Assembly: GCF_019059575.1 (NCBI RefSeq)
Contig: NW_024882038.1
Coordinates: 186,001 to 250,000, forward strand
Direction of reading: 5' to 3'
DNA: 64,000 nucleotides
From: Amphibalanus amphitrite
Lineage: Eukaryota; Arthropoda; Thecostraca; Balanomorpha; Balanidae
Below are positions 25,079-37,940 of the stretch, piece after piece. The notes under the pieces are model-generated. The model searched no databases, was not told the origin of the DNA, and saw only the letters and a list, made by a program, of their open reading frames with translations. The position numbers were made by a program, and so were the translations under genes. Position 1 is the stretch's first letter. Each line of letters starts with the position of its first letter.

Positions 25079-26435
25079 CAGGGTGTCCCATAAGTTCGTT
25101 CTCACCTAAATTTTACGTTGAAAGGCTCTCTTGCTTAAAGGCACGCTGAATTTGGTTCGTAACTGAGCTTATGTGGTTGCCATGGCTGGTAGCAGTATGC
25201 TCCACAGTAACTTATTTCTCTAAACAAAATAGTTTCTGCTAGAGAGTCAACTTCCTATAGAGACGGCTAACGCCGCAACATAGAGGTCTCCGATACGGGC
25301 ACGTCTCGGTATTTAGTCGGCACGTGACCATTCGTGACGATTGAGGGTTATGGAAGCCACCCAGTCTGTAGCCAATGTCTGTCGCTAACTGTACGCACAG
25401 TTAGCAAGGGTCGCCGATGATTTGTCGGGAGTCAATAACTGCAAGTTTATCCTGTTTCCAGTCAGCCCTCAGGAAGGAGCCATGTGGCCAAAACTGTCTG
25501 GCGTCAAAGTGGCCGTCAAAAAGGTAAGGATGTTTGAAACTTGATAGGCTGGCTTTTCAGGATGGATTATCAGCTGTCGAAGAACATTTTTCGGGGTACA
25601 TAACTCGAGGTGACTTAAGCCTAAGACTTACCGGAGGACTCAAAACAGTCGAAAATGTCTTAAAATGGCCAAGCATGTGCTTCGTTACGCCTGAGGCTAA
25701 AAATCTGGAGGGCCGATGACATCAATGTGGTCACCTGAACTACCTACTCCATGTTCGAGATGACACACTCGTCAAAATCCTAAAACGGTCCCATAAAGGC
25801 GAAAGAGAAGGCCTCCGTTTTGTCCCGCTTTGTTCCTATGCAAAAGGCCAGGGTCATGGTAGTGTGGGGTTATAGGCGTCCAGACGCTGACCAGGATGCG
25901 GTTGGTACTCCAGAAACAGTTTTGGGACGCAGAATGCTTCTCCAAGAAGATCTTGATGGAATCTCAGCGCTCTAGCTTAACTCAAACCGCAAATATGAAC
26001 ACATTTTTGGAGGAGAAAATGGCACCCGGGAGGTCGTAGGCCCATCTTCAAGCGAGACACTGCATCGGCGAACAGGTCAAGGAAAGCTCAAAAGCGGTGC
26101 CAGAAGAGTGTGACAGGCATCTGTCGCAAGATCACATGTCAGGCAACTCATTGGATCCAAATTTCATAAAAATACGTTGGGGATACTGAAATCGTGGCTG
26201 GTCGCAGCGAAGCGCTGTTCCAGCCTCCAGGAGCTCACGGCGAATGTCAAGTCAGTATGGGCCAACTTCAAGCCTGCTAGGCTGCCAAACATGCTGGTTG
26301 GCATGCCGCAGCATGTATTCATGTGTTTGCCCATGAAATGAGGAGCACATTGACGTGTCATAAATAATATCAAACCGCAATGTACTCTGTTTTGCATGCA
26401 AATATAATGTGAGAACGAACTTATGGGACACCCTG
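25079..26435 (+). mobile_element. Full-length, inactive Tc1/mariner element
   Basis: The inverted termini of about 28 bp begin CAGGGTGTCCCATAAGTTCG at the left, with the exact reverse complement at the right end. TA dinucleotides flank both sides (25077-25078 and 26436-26437), the Tc1/mariner target duplication. The 1,357-bp length is normal for an intact element. Two transposase signatures remain on the + strand. One is FKRDTASANRSRKAQKRCQ (from about 26047), matching the FQQDxAPxH second catalytic Asp motif. The other is GNSLDPNFIKIRWG (from about 26142), matching the SPDLNPIENLWG motif. The catalytic Glu of the latter is replaced by Lys. A frameshift lies between the two motifs and stops follow, so it cannot encode an active enzyme. 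The approximate D-to-E spacing is near 37 codons. Confidence 0.88.
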
Positions 26436-26437
26436 TA

Positions 26438-28831
26438 CATGAATGCAAACTTACACTTGCTGCGTACAGTACGCAGTAGCTAGCAGTGCTTTGTGGTCCG
26501 TGATTCGTGGTTTTTCTTTCGTGGTTCCTCCATTTAAGCAATGTAGCTCACTCAGCTTCCTCACATTCCAGGCCTTTATGCCCGCTCTGAGCCCGCCTGT
26601 TGGTGGTGTATTGTTGGCGAAAGTGTCACGACACGGATGAAATTTCGTCGGCTTTTGTCCCGCGAGCGATCCTCTGGTGAGATCGCCACGGCCTATAATT
26701 ATTCACTGATGATGACATTTATGTGGCCGTTCGCTTTTTCATCCGAGCGTGATTAAATAGCCGGGGCCGAAATCATGGGTCTTCATTTAGGCCTGGCATG
26801 CCGACCCATCCAGGATGTGTTATCTCTTCCCTCTCGCTCTTCCTTCTTCCCTCGTCCTCCCGTACTCATATCCTCTTTTCTTGTAGTCTATGGTGTGTAC
26901 TATGTATCCCACCGCTTATGTCCTCTTCACTTTTCGGCTACCTTTCTCATACTGTATCTGTGTCAGTTTCTATTGTCTTTTCCCTCCTTCTTCTCTCTTC
27001 ATCTATACCACCCTCCATATTTATGTTTCCCTGTCATTCTCTATTCCTCTCTCTCCCTCTCTTTCTCTCACTCTCTCACATTCGAATCTCCTCTTTCCAA
27101 CACCAATAACCGGCCGTTTACGCTATATCTCCCCCACCATCTTAGCATTTCAACTGTAGATTGTCCCACCACCAGCTCTCCTTCGAAATAAGCCGTGAGC
27201 GTCTCCCGGCTCGCCTCTATTGAGAGCCAACGGGGCGGCACAAACTCACTGGACTGGCGAGAATGCGGGTCAGAAACGAGAAGCGGTGCCTTAGAGACGA
27301 GTGATCCCTGGAAAACTTAGCTGCTAGGCAGGAGAACTACGAGTAGAAGGCTGTTAGTGAAGAGAAGCGGTCACGTGAAGAGCGTTCAGTAAGATCGCGA
27401 AGGGTTTGGCAGGAGAGGCAGCTGCACATTTCGGCTCGTTCCGTCATTCTCTTACAGGCAGTGGCCAGTTGTACCGATCATCCGTCCCCACGGAACTGCC
27501 ATTTAAAAGCGCGCTGACCTCTCTCTCCATCTGATCTCATTTACTCTCCTCCCTCCTCGCCCTGCCCTCTCCCCTCTGCCCCCGTATGCTTCCTACTGTC
27601 ACATTAGGGCGGTAATGAGCCAGCCACCGCCCGGGGAACCACATCGGTCACTGCCTACCTGCCTCCCTGGCCTGGGCTGGGCTGGGCCGGGACTGGGCTG
27701 GACTGGGCTGGGTCTGAGGCTGGCTCGTCCATCGTTCCTGGACACAACGAGCCGGCCAGACTCCTCCCTCCCTCTGTCCTGCTCCTTTCTCTGTCCGTGT
27801 GTCTCCTTGTATGTTGGTCTGTCGGATGTATGAATGTGTGTCTGTCTGGCTGCTTCTCTATCCCTGTGTGCGTCTCTGCCCGTCTGTTATATGCTCATTT
27901 CTTCCTCTGTTCCACTCAAATGAAGCCCGATTCGTTGGTGGGTACTGCGATTGATGGGGATGAAATTGGAAGCAGAGGTGAATCGGGGTTTGGGTGACTG
28001 CGACGGCTACGGAAATGACGGGGACTCATGACCTGATAGTGGTCAAAGTGACTGAAAAAGTATCCTAATATGAACTCACATCGTGAGCTCAGTCCATGTT
28101 GACACTTATCACCGGATGTGCCAAGTGAAGTGCTGAGAAATGACGGGCAGCTACGATGGAAAACCCGACACTGAAGAGCTCAAATGTCGTAATTTTTCGA
28201 GAAGCTGAGCAGACACTCAATGACCAGGACTTACTTTGAAGTTTTCCGGTGAGATGTAGGCATGGTTTGAGATAACATCGACGTCAACAGCTTTCCAGAC
28301 CAGTTGATTTATTTTCTTCTGCGAATAAATTATTTTATTCTGCGAAGAAACATTGATATATCGAGTATTTGGATGTTTTACAGGACATGCAACAAATAAG
28401 ACAGAAGAAACGTGTGTTTATTTCTGCGTTTATTTCTGCTGATTCATCAAAGAATGAAAGAGCCGGTGCGCTGCTCACGAGTAACATCTTGTCCGTTATG
28501 TGTTACATCTGTAAACACCAGTTTGTCCTCGCTCTCAAAGGCCGCTCCGGCTCATATGCCCAGACATTACAAGATATCGCATCACTTCATCCTCATACCG
28601 ATAGTATTTGTCACTGACGATCTTGCTGACGATCATACGCGATGACTCATTATAAAACTACACCTATGTCTGGTAACACGTGACGTTCTGTCAACTGATC
28701 CTCGCGTGTCACGGTCTGTCAAAGGATCCGTCACAGGGGTGTTAGCGGATAGGGTGGCGTTGGGAGTATCTGGGACAGGTCACAAAAACTACTTGCATAG
28801 GGTCGGCACGTGGCGAGCTGCGTGGTTAGAA
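26438..28831. other. Non-coding stretch with simple repeats
   Basis: A long pyrimidine-rich tract covers about 26819-27080. Tandem CTGGG/GGGCT repeats lie at about 27669-27712. The open frames across the pyrimidine tract (Ser/Leu/Phe-rich in three frames) are compositional artefacts. No gene is supported. Confidence 0.45.
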
Positions 28832-28849
28832 AAGAGAGAGAGAGAGGGG

Positions 28850-28900
<51 letters not shown>

Positions 28901-28924
28901 AGAGAGAGAGAGAGAGGGAGAGAC
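28832..28924. repeat. (GA)n microsatellite, about 90 bp
   Basis: An almost uninterrupted GA repeat with a few GG interruptions. The open frames across it, rich in Arg-Glu on one strand and Ser-Leu on the other, are artefacts of the dinucleotide. Confidence 0.95.
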
Positions 28925-29339
28925 AGACGGATGATGGTGGTGAGTAGGAAGGGAGAGAAGAAGGAGGGATGGTATGCAAACACACGAAAGGCGATAAATT
29001 CATGATAGTCTGCAAATCAGTCTACAAAGTGACTACTGAGACGGCTGAAAATTATCTTCAACAAGTCCTGATTGATATTGATCACCTTTCGACCGAACAT
29101 CCTTCACTATTGACATCTTTTGTGCACCGCCCTATCTGTGAATGACTGAAGCGGAACCCTTTCAATCCTCACTAACCATTTACATATTATGAAACATGCG
29201 TGCCTGGCGGCCTGAATTGATGAAACGCATCCGTCTTACTGTCGGCTTTTTCAAGATAATAGTGGTGTTGGAAGGCTAATTTGGGTTTCCGGTAGGCTAG
29301 GAAAGTGAGATACTGATGACTGCGTCTTTGAAACGCAGC

Positions 29340-29790
29340 ACTGGTGACTCACCATATAATAACTGGTGACTGCTTTCTTTCATATAAAAATACATCGGGC
29401 ATGGAGACTGCATGTGAGCACATAAACGCATCTATGGTGACTGCATCTCAGAACAGGAAAGTATCACCGGGCTGGCTCAGTGACTGCATCTTGGCACATC
29501 AGCGTATCGAGAGACTGCATCTGAGCACATAAACGTATTGCATCGCTGGTGACTGCATGCTGTCACAGGAAACTATCATCGGGCTAGGTGACTGCATCTT
29601 ATCACATAAACGTATCACTTTGGTGGGTGACTGCACGTTAGCACACAAACATATCACAAGGCTGGTTGGCTGTATCTTAGCACATAAACGTATCGTTAGG
29701 CTGGGTGACTGCATTTTAGCATGCTCGTATGAACGTATCGTAGTGTGGGAGATTGCATGCCGTTGCTAGAGCGCATCGTCGGACTGGCTT
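29340..29790. repeat. Degenerate minisatellite, roughly 36-40 bp units
   Basis: A phrase close to GGTGACTGCATCTTAGCACA followed by TAAACGTATC and a short GGGCTGG-like spacer recurs roughly every 36-40 bp for about 450 bp. The clearest units are near 29495, 29585, 29630, 29670 and 29700. Units differ by substitutions and small indels, so the array is old. It can be read open on both strands, which explains the open frames here; I do not believe it codes. Confidence 0.8.
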
Positions 29791-32700
29791 CTCGAGGGGA
29801 CTGCAAGTTGCAACCAAACCACAGAAACTTAGCACACAGCTCAGCCTGGGCGGTCGCACCGCCCATAGTGACATAGTGAGTGGAAACTGCTACCGTTTGG
29901 TCTACGTTTACATATCTCATGAACGAAAACAAACGTGCAATCGTGACTAGCTTTTGAATGTTGAGTGAATGTTAACGTCTGGTTATAATTGAATCAGAGC
30001 TTCGTGATCTCAAAATAGCCAAAATGAGCATTCCTGCCTCTTACATTTTCCAAATATATGGCAAACATGCGCCATACTTACCTACTTACGTTCAAAAACT
30101 GTTGTAGGTGACCTCATCTCTCCCCAAACCGAATTCATTACACGCCAAGCAAACAGTTTGGGACGTTTGGTCCCACCCACGCGTGATATGCTAGCTCTCG
30201 GCCCCACCCCAGTCGCACACGGCCTAACCTCATGAATACTCATCAACTCTGGCGGCCGCTGCGTACCGGTGACCCCTCCCGACCCCGACCCGCCCGGGGG
30301 CACTGTCTCGTGACCCCAGGTCACGCGCACCGCCGCGCCGGCAGGTCACGCTGTTGAAGCGCCTCAGGGTCAGGCGGAGGTCATCGGTTTTCCGGAAGCA
30401 TGCGGACCCAATGGTCACTTGATGGTCCCAACGAGCCTTTGTGTGGGTCGGCGGAGGTTTTTTTGTCGCAGTGATGGGTCGGAGCTGGCGGGGGCTGCGG
30501 CCGACGCTCACCGTTTTGTGGTGAGGAGAATGAAGGGACTCCCGCTGACTGGTTATTAAGACGAGCCGCGCAGACGAAATCTGAATGTCCTGTAATCGGG
30601 AGAGATGGTCCGGGTCCATCCGGGACTGATGAGAAAAAGCTGCCGTTGTGGGGAAGGGTCAGAATCGGGTTGGCTTCATTTTGAACTGCCCGTCGCATTA
30701 TGCTTTTGTAGCTAATGATAGTTTTTGATTGTTTTCTTTCCCGAAACCTTGCCACTCTAACATGCTACTTTGTTTGGATACACAACGTGCATGTTCAAAC
30801 TACGCTGCGTATTTCAATGAATGTGCGCATCACTTTCATTCCTAAAACTTGCGTATTTTTTATACGCATTAACTTTCCTGTGGTTATGCAAGATCACATA
30901 ATATAAACTGCAATAATACACGATCATATCTGTCGATATCTCTGCTCCTCTACCACAGCAACCTTCTTACGGACTCGTTTTTCCCTTCCCACATCCGTCC
31001 AGTACCTGAGCCCACCTCCTTACCAGTGGGTCACGCTTGACGGGCTTGACTGTGGTTTGTATTTGGGTACCGTGCTGAGACGCTGCAGTGGACCTCACGG
31101 CACTGCTGGGTTCCCACGGTCGACCCGCCGCCGCCCCCGCCCCCGCCCCGCCCCCGCCCCCGCAGTCGCGCCGCCCGCGTGCTAGCCCCTCGCCCATGCT
31201 ATGGCACTAAATATACACAAGACAGGCTGTTTTGTGCTCCGTTATTCGGTTGGTTCGGACCCACGACACCCTAAACACGGGTTTGTTGTTTGTGTAATCA
31301 AATTATTGGTCCTAATCGGTGCTGGATAGCGCGGGAAGGTCTGATGGATTGCACGTGCCCACGTGAGTCTAGATCGGCCAGGTGGGTGCCGCCCTCACTT
31401 CAGGGATCAGTGGGCGGTGATAGATAATCTGATGTGAATCTGGAGTAATACGAGATTATAAACGTGGGATTCGGGGAAGATAAGACTAGAATGCGCCTTT
31501 GGGTTATCAGTTTCACAGAAAATTGCAGCATGTAAGTGATAGCAGCTAATGTAGGTAATGCTTGAATATTGTGATGATGGCTTTGTATAAACAGGATGCT
31601 TCCAAGAACTTTCCAATATCACAACATTGTGGTTTTCACCCACTTATGAGTAATGTAACCAGTGTATGGATCACTGCACGCAGCGTTCATTTTCAGCACG
31701 CAATCTCTGTACCAATGATCTGGCTAAGACGCACTTATACAGAGTAATTTCATGGTGATGAAATAGCCACGATGTTTAAACACATGCTGGTATGATCAGG
31801 CTCGATCTTTCGCTCCCAGGGACATCAGTTCCCGTGTTTTGTTTCCAGAACCTCCACATGATCCACCAATGAGCCGATAGCGTGACTGTGAAGTCGATCT
31901 GGTCCTAATTGGTCCAGACCTGTCACTAATTCGTTTCAGATAACAGAGCTTCACGGGCATTATTACAGCTGAGACCCTGCGGCGAGTCAGAACATACGCT
32001 GAGTTGTGAAAGATAGTCGCGTTTAAATGGCACAACGAAACAAATCTGGGGATGAATGCTAAACAAACCTGACGAATCGACGCGACCGATCTACGGACAC
32101 GCGATGTTTGATGTGTGTAAGGCAGTTTGTTGGCTGTATCTTGTCAAATAATACTATGTTGGTAAAATTTCTTTTTCGCTTAAAATTTAACTTCGCTTAA
32201 AATGTTGGTGTCCTTACCAACTCTGAAAATTTATGCATATTTCAACATTTTCGCCCAAAAGGAAACTTCATGAGGACACTTTCAAAAGAAAACGCCACGA
32301 ACTTTGAAACATTTATGGTGGCCTCATGGCTGACCCGCGTCCTACGTCGAATTCACAAAGTACTCTCTCGTACACGATTCTGGCGTTTGTGACGTCAGAT
32401 GGTTTGAAAGTAAGCGTGTCTCGTTATTAGAGCTTTGATGGATGGCTGCGACCCTCCATATGATCACTAACCTCGCGTGCGATCACTCGTCTTTAGTTGT
32501 CACGCAGAACGTGCGACTTTCCCGTCAGTTTCAGCCGAACGCGTGACGTATTGGCCAGACGTCTTCTGTCCCGCTGGGTCAGATAATGCCTGAGTCTGAG
32601 ACGAGATCGAAGATAATGTACTGCATTGTCTTGCTTACCTCTGTGATTGGTTTGGTTTAAATGGTGTTGTTTTCGAGAAGGCTTCGTTTCCAATGAAAAC

Positions 32701-34387
32701 AATACGGTCACTTCGACTTCCTTTGACAAGCATTGAGCAGTTTGACGGGTGAGGTCACAGTGGCGGCTTGGCAAGGTAATCTTGTTCTGTGATCTGGACT
32801 ATGAATGGCTGCTTGTGTTTCATCTCAAGTTCCCTCCCTTTCGTCATAAACAGCAAACACCTTTCCCTACCTTGCCTTCGTTTAACATTCCAGCTCCAAT
32901 ACGTAGAGACAGTTGTTCATATTTGATTTCAGCTTGGGACTACAGCTAAAATTCCCAACTCCTGTAGAATCAGTAACCAGAAACTTCACCAATGCCAGCG
33001 CCAGATCCGATACCGTAGTTGGGTCTCCGCTGCACCCTGGGGCCGATTTATACGAGACACTTATGATTATCGTCGCCATTAGAAAGCGTGCGGCCGAGAG
33101 CGCGTAGACCGCCCGACCGACGCCACTTGCCAGCTCCGTGGTGACCCCTGGTGACCTCAGGTGACCCGTGGGGACCTTTAGGGACCTCTGGGGACCTCCG
33201 GGCACTCGCCGTGATCCGGCCAACCCCGGCGGGCGCGTAACCTCTCGAGTTCGCGCTGGGTCACCACGTAAAGACACATCGATGCATGCGTCGATAGCAA
33301 GTAGGCACGACATTTACTGGGTCTTTCGGCAGGATAGGCTGGCTAGACTTCAGTGGCGATTGAATGATAAACTCAATGGTCTCTCAAACGACGAACACAA
33401 TGCATCGTTTAGCGGAGTTTGGGACTGGACGAACTTTACGATATGGTAATGGGGAGTAAGGGACAGCTTGTCGGTGGAATCCTCAGGGTGATGGTGTATT
33501 GTCTCTATTCGAAGGGGTTCATTAGATGGGTGATAAGTGCGTGAAAACACCGGTAAAAGGAACAATGTGCCATAGACCAGTTAAATTACTATTCCGGCAT
33601 TGTCAGTTCGTTAACGATTTGCTGGATAAGCAAACGTACATTCTACTCATATGGTAATTTGTTGGCTATTTTGTGTTGAAAATGCTTCGGTGGTGTGTTC
33701 TTTTACACGTGTCCATTATCGCCTTTTTCAGCTTCTGTGAAACCCATCACACCTTTTTCTATGTTGGTTCATCTTTTTTACTTCCCTCGCCACTTCCTGT
33801 AGGCTCGCCTTCGCCGGTGAGAAAAACACCTCTTCCCTCTCCTCCTAGACCAGCAGAAGCCCTAATTACGTGCTACCAAATCAACAGCGGCCCTGTTTCC
33901 CCAATCACAAGGTCACATTCCAGGGCAACTTCTGGTCATCACAGCTTTGCTGTTTTTCTGCTCTCCCCGAGGAACGCATAACGCCGAGCGTCTGGCTGCA
34001 CATAATTCGTATAATTTGGCAGCACCACCGGTCATATGGTAGCACTGGCGGCGGTCGGTGTGCTTTCTGCTGACTGAAGTCCTGCAGGGGAGGTAGTCCG
34101 CGTGAAAACAGCACTCGCCCTAATTGGGCAATTGGGGATGGTAGAAAACAAAGCCGTGGCTCTCAGGCCGTATAATTCTGCCGTGGGACACTGACGGACC
34201 CCGAGGCGGAAAGAAGCGACGTCGGGGCTTCAGTTCGACGTCGCATTGAATAGCTAATTTTCTGTGGATTTAATGGGACAGTACGTGGCCTTATTTGAGG
34301 TTCGCCGTGTGAAAAAGTGAAGCTCGTCCCCGTTGAAACCGTCTTACGAACACGATTTTCGATTAGATTGTATTTAAATAACAGCTG
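29791..34387. other. Non-coding stretch, no gene seen
   Basis: Contains a CCCCGC-type repeat at about 31127-31163, GGTCACG-rich GC sequence around 30290-30380 and a short array of GGGGACCT/GGTGACC units at about 33130-33200. Overlapping frames on both strands in the GC-rich parts lack splice support. No gene is called. Confidence 0.4.
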
Positions 34388-34427
34388 TTATTTAATTTAT
34401 TCCTGTTAACAGGAATAAATTAAATAA
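34388..34427. repeat. Perfect 40-bp palindrome
   Basis: TTATTTAATTTATTCCTG, then TTAA, then its exact reverse complement. It has no loop and one further base pair outside (G at 34387, C at 34428). The 42-bp symmetry in AT-rich DNA could extrude as a cruciform or mark a dimeric protein site; no function is assigned. Confidence 0.9.
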
Positions 34428-37400
34428 CTGGATTAAATTTAATTATATGATTATACTCCAGTGCCTCTATATTAGGGCTGTAGTGTAGCTATGCTATTTC
34501 AATGTAAAGCTTCAATTCCTTTTGAATAGCGCTGGCCGCTGACATGATGACACATGACGATCGCCAATAAAGGAGCGTTTATATTGCCAACATGATATAA
34601 CTGTCAGGTCATTCGTGCATGAATGCCGTTCATACTCGTGGCGTACCTTTTCCGCCTTCTTGTGGGTTTATTATTTTAATTAAAGCAAACTGATAGAATA
34701 CCAACCACACATGATTAATTGCAGGGGAATTTTGTTAGCCTCTGACCCCATAATTTACGATGCAGCATTAAGCATACCGCGCGAGGTTGTTTTCGCAGGC
34801 ATACATCATAGACATCAAAGGCGGTAGTGGCTGCAGGTAAAATATGAAATATATTTAGTTATTTATGGAATCGAGTAAGATGTCCGTGAGCTGTTGTGAC
34901 GCTGGTAAGCAGTAGGGCAACGACCCTTTCATAGAAGCTGTCAGTTATATTTTGACAAAACAATGCCTACTAGATTGTTACATTGAATATAAAGTTTAAC
35001 CAAAATGACCGAGAACGACTCAGAAGACTCAGAAGTTTTTGTGGCCATCTTAATAATCTAATATGAACATATTGTAGCTGTTGTGGGGAGGAAGGGGGGA
35101 GGAGGGTGAAGCATTCGGTAGTAACTGGAGACTTCTGTGCAAGCTAAGCTCAGTCTTGCTCTCGGTCCGGTTCAAAGGCTTAGCCGCCCGCCCCCCCTCC
35201 CCTCCCCTCTCCTTCTAGCCGCTTCACTATACTGATCAATCAAGTGAACCATTCAAAATCCCAAACATTTTGTTTTTATCGTGAACTAGAGCATACAAGC
35301 TTGTTTGACCCATGCTCCGCAGAAGCGTTTTGTCTCAGAAGCAGAAGTGTTGCTCTGGCCGTGAACTCTACGTCTCAAACCTCCCTCCCCGCCCCACCCC
35401 GCCGCTCCAGCCCGTAGCCGCGGTTGGTGCCTCTCGTCCCAGCCCGCAGAGAGCACGTGCCCGCTCTCTCTCCCTCTGTAATTACCCAGACATAATGACA
35501 GGAAACCACAGCGCCGGGCGGAGCGGCATTAACCGTGCCCAGCGCTCAGCGACCAGACTTGTATGGCCAGATTTACCCTCAGGGTTTCGTGCGAGAGTGT
35601 GTGGAAGTAAGGCGGTGAAGGAAGACACTGCTAAATCGGTAGCGTGGCCTGAGGCGTATGCTCAGCTGTCTGCCTCCCCCCTTCCCCCTCTAACCGTCGC
35701 GCCCGCACGAGCTTGCTCGGGGGGGGGGGGGTAACAGCTGACAAGCGAGTCACGTGGTGCCCAGACGCTTGCAATCTGGTCAACAAATGGAAGGGGGAGG
35801 GGGAAGCGATGAACTAAACGGTTGCAGTCTGCCATGCCTGTGTGGGGTGGCGGCTATGTCCAGGTGGTGTGGCTGCGGGCAATGATTTGAACCGACTTCC
35901 TCGAAGATGTGCGAATGTTCTGATTTTTTATTGATGCGTTTTTTTGTCAGAACTGAGAACGCTACTCAGTAAGCTGGCACTTTGTTGACCATTGAACTTC
36001 ATTGGGGATGTGCGAATTTTACACAGCTTGGCCTATGTGCTGCTTCTTCGATTTCCTTTTCCTTATGGTAACATAAGAATTTAAAGAACATGATTGTCCA
36101 ACCTGAGTTATAGCTCCGACGGAATGGGAAAGAAAGCGATGCCGTAATTTCTACGCAGTTTTTCATGCATCAACAATAAACAATGTGCCTTGACCAGTAC
36201 GGACATGGTACCAATGCACTTTCTGATAATAATTATGCGAGATCCACGACCCCAATATGTAGATGGTGAAACCTTTGACCGTAATTTCCGATACACGTTT
36301 CACCGTTGTCAAATGTCATGTTTACGTTGAGTTAAGTGAACATGTAGACTAAGAATAAACCAACAACGAACTTCTGAATGCATAAACTTGTCACGGTGGT
36401 TGCAACTTGCAAGCATAGCCCAAGTGAAGATACGATCAATGTGGGAAGCTGCGAGTTATGCGACCACATATCTGAGGTCATAAGCCACATCACACCAACA
36501 ACGAGGTGGCAGTAACAGCAGCACAATTTACTGTGCTGCATTTTACAGTTTACAAAGCTGCCTGGGCCGTTGCTTGAGTCAGGCAATTCAGATTGGTTTG
36601 ACACCCACTAACGTCATTGACATGTGACTCCCAATCTACAATTGACCTCTCGACTCACAGATCACATTTTATGGTGACTCTCTTGTGATGGTCTCTAAGC
36701 TCTATGGTCATCTCTCGTGTTGACCTTCAAACGTTTAATTCACTTCTCTTGGCGACCTTTTGCTGCTCTAGTGAACAGATCAGCGACATCTTCCCTCTCT
36801 CCCTCCGACTAACCGCCCAGACTAGCCTGGCGTACGGTTTGACCCCAAGTGGCATAGTTTCATTCCGAGAAGGCTCGCATACGAGTGCACTGCTCGCACC
36901 GCGAAAGCTGAACGAGTAATTGCGGGCCAGCGGGAGGCTCCTGCTGCTGCTGCTGCGGCGGCGGTGGAGGGGGCCGGGGGGGGGGGGTCAAAGTGGGTAT
37001 GAGGGTGGGATGATGGTCCAGAGGTCGTGGAGCAAGCACAAGGTTGCGGTGACGCATGCACGCACTTTGGACACGGCACCTCACAAGGTGTCTCACGCAG
37101 TGAACAGTTGAACAATTGCACAACTGTGTTGGGGAATTAGGACGGTGCTCTACATAGTTGTCACTGGCAAACCATGGGAACCTGCATGGCTTGAGATGTG
37201 GACCATGTGGGTTTGAGGCGTGGATAAGCTTGTTAGTTATCCCCAAGACACGGTTGTTATGAAAGTCTTGAGTGGGTTGGGACGAGGCTGTAGCGGGTAG
37301 AGGCTGGGGGGAGGGGATGATAAATTGTATAACTGCGGCTGATGGGCAGCGGCACAGTGGGCCAATTAGACTAATTACATCCGTGTTCTATGCTCTGCTG

Positions 37401-37940
37401 GGATGGCTTATGAAGATGTTGTTGCGAGAGATGATGGTGATGAACACGAAGATGAAGTTTGGAGCTGGAAAAGAACGCAACTTCATTATGGACAAATAAA
37501 ACTAAATAAACTATTGTAACCATTTTCCTTCATCCTAATCTTACCATTTCCTCGTCTGACACACAAGAGGATATAATTTGTAGGACGGTGCAAATGTCGA
37601 AAATCTTGGGTTATAAAACGCCTTTTCGGGTCGCCGCCGTGTCTTACCTACAGCACTGCTAGCCTCACTTCAAGCTTGGAAAACTTTCGTGTTTTGACAC
37701 ACTGATGACATTTATTTTCAAATCCGCCCGGGAAATAGCCAATGAAAGCCTAAATGTAGCGCGACAAAAGTGCGGTCGTACTATTTCCAGAGGTCAACTA
37801 TAGGTATAGTCTGCAGTTTCGTGTCCTGCCTACATTTATGGAAATATGTAGCCACGTGGGTACATGGGTATAGACGGGTAAACGGGTACCTATAAACGAA
37901 TCTTCGTCACCGATCTGACTGTTTTTCTCCTTTGTTCCAG
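34428..37940. other. Non-coding stretch, presumed intron
   Basis: If the first exon at 16541 is right, this is part of a long intron. A 13-base G-run lies at 35719-35731, a short CTG/CGG triplet run at 36939-36965 and another G-run at about 36976-36987. The open frame at 35312-35734 lies in a GC-rich patch with no splice signal and was not accepted. Confidence 0.4.

Noticed and set aside
26775-27191. 138-codon + strand frame rich in Ser/Leu/Phe
   Set aside because: It spans a C/T-rich tract that is open in three frames at once, with hydrophobic low-complexity translation only.
28706-29015. Arg-Glu and Ser-Leu repeat frames
   Set aside because: Direct translation of a (GA)n microsatellite.
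29340-29790. CRISPR-like array
   Set aside because: Repeats are degenerate, spacers are short and related to each other, and the window is eukaryotic; it is a minisatellite.
35312-35734. 140-codon + strand frame
   Set aside because: Lies in GC-rich sequence, ends in a G homopolymer, has no acceptor, donor or convincing start context.
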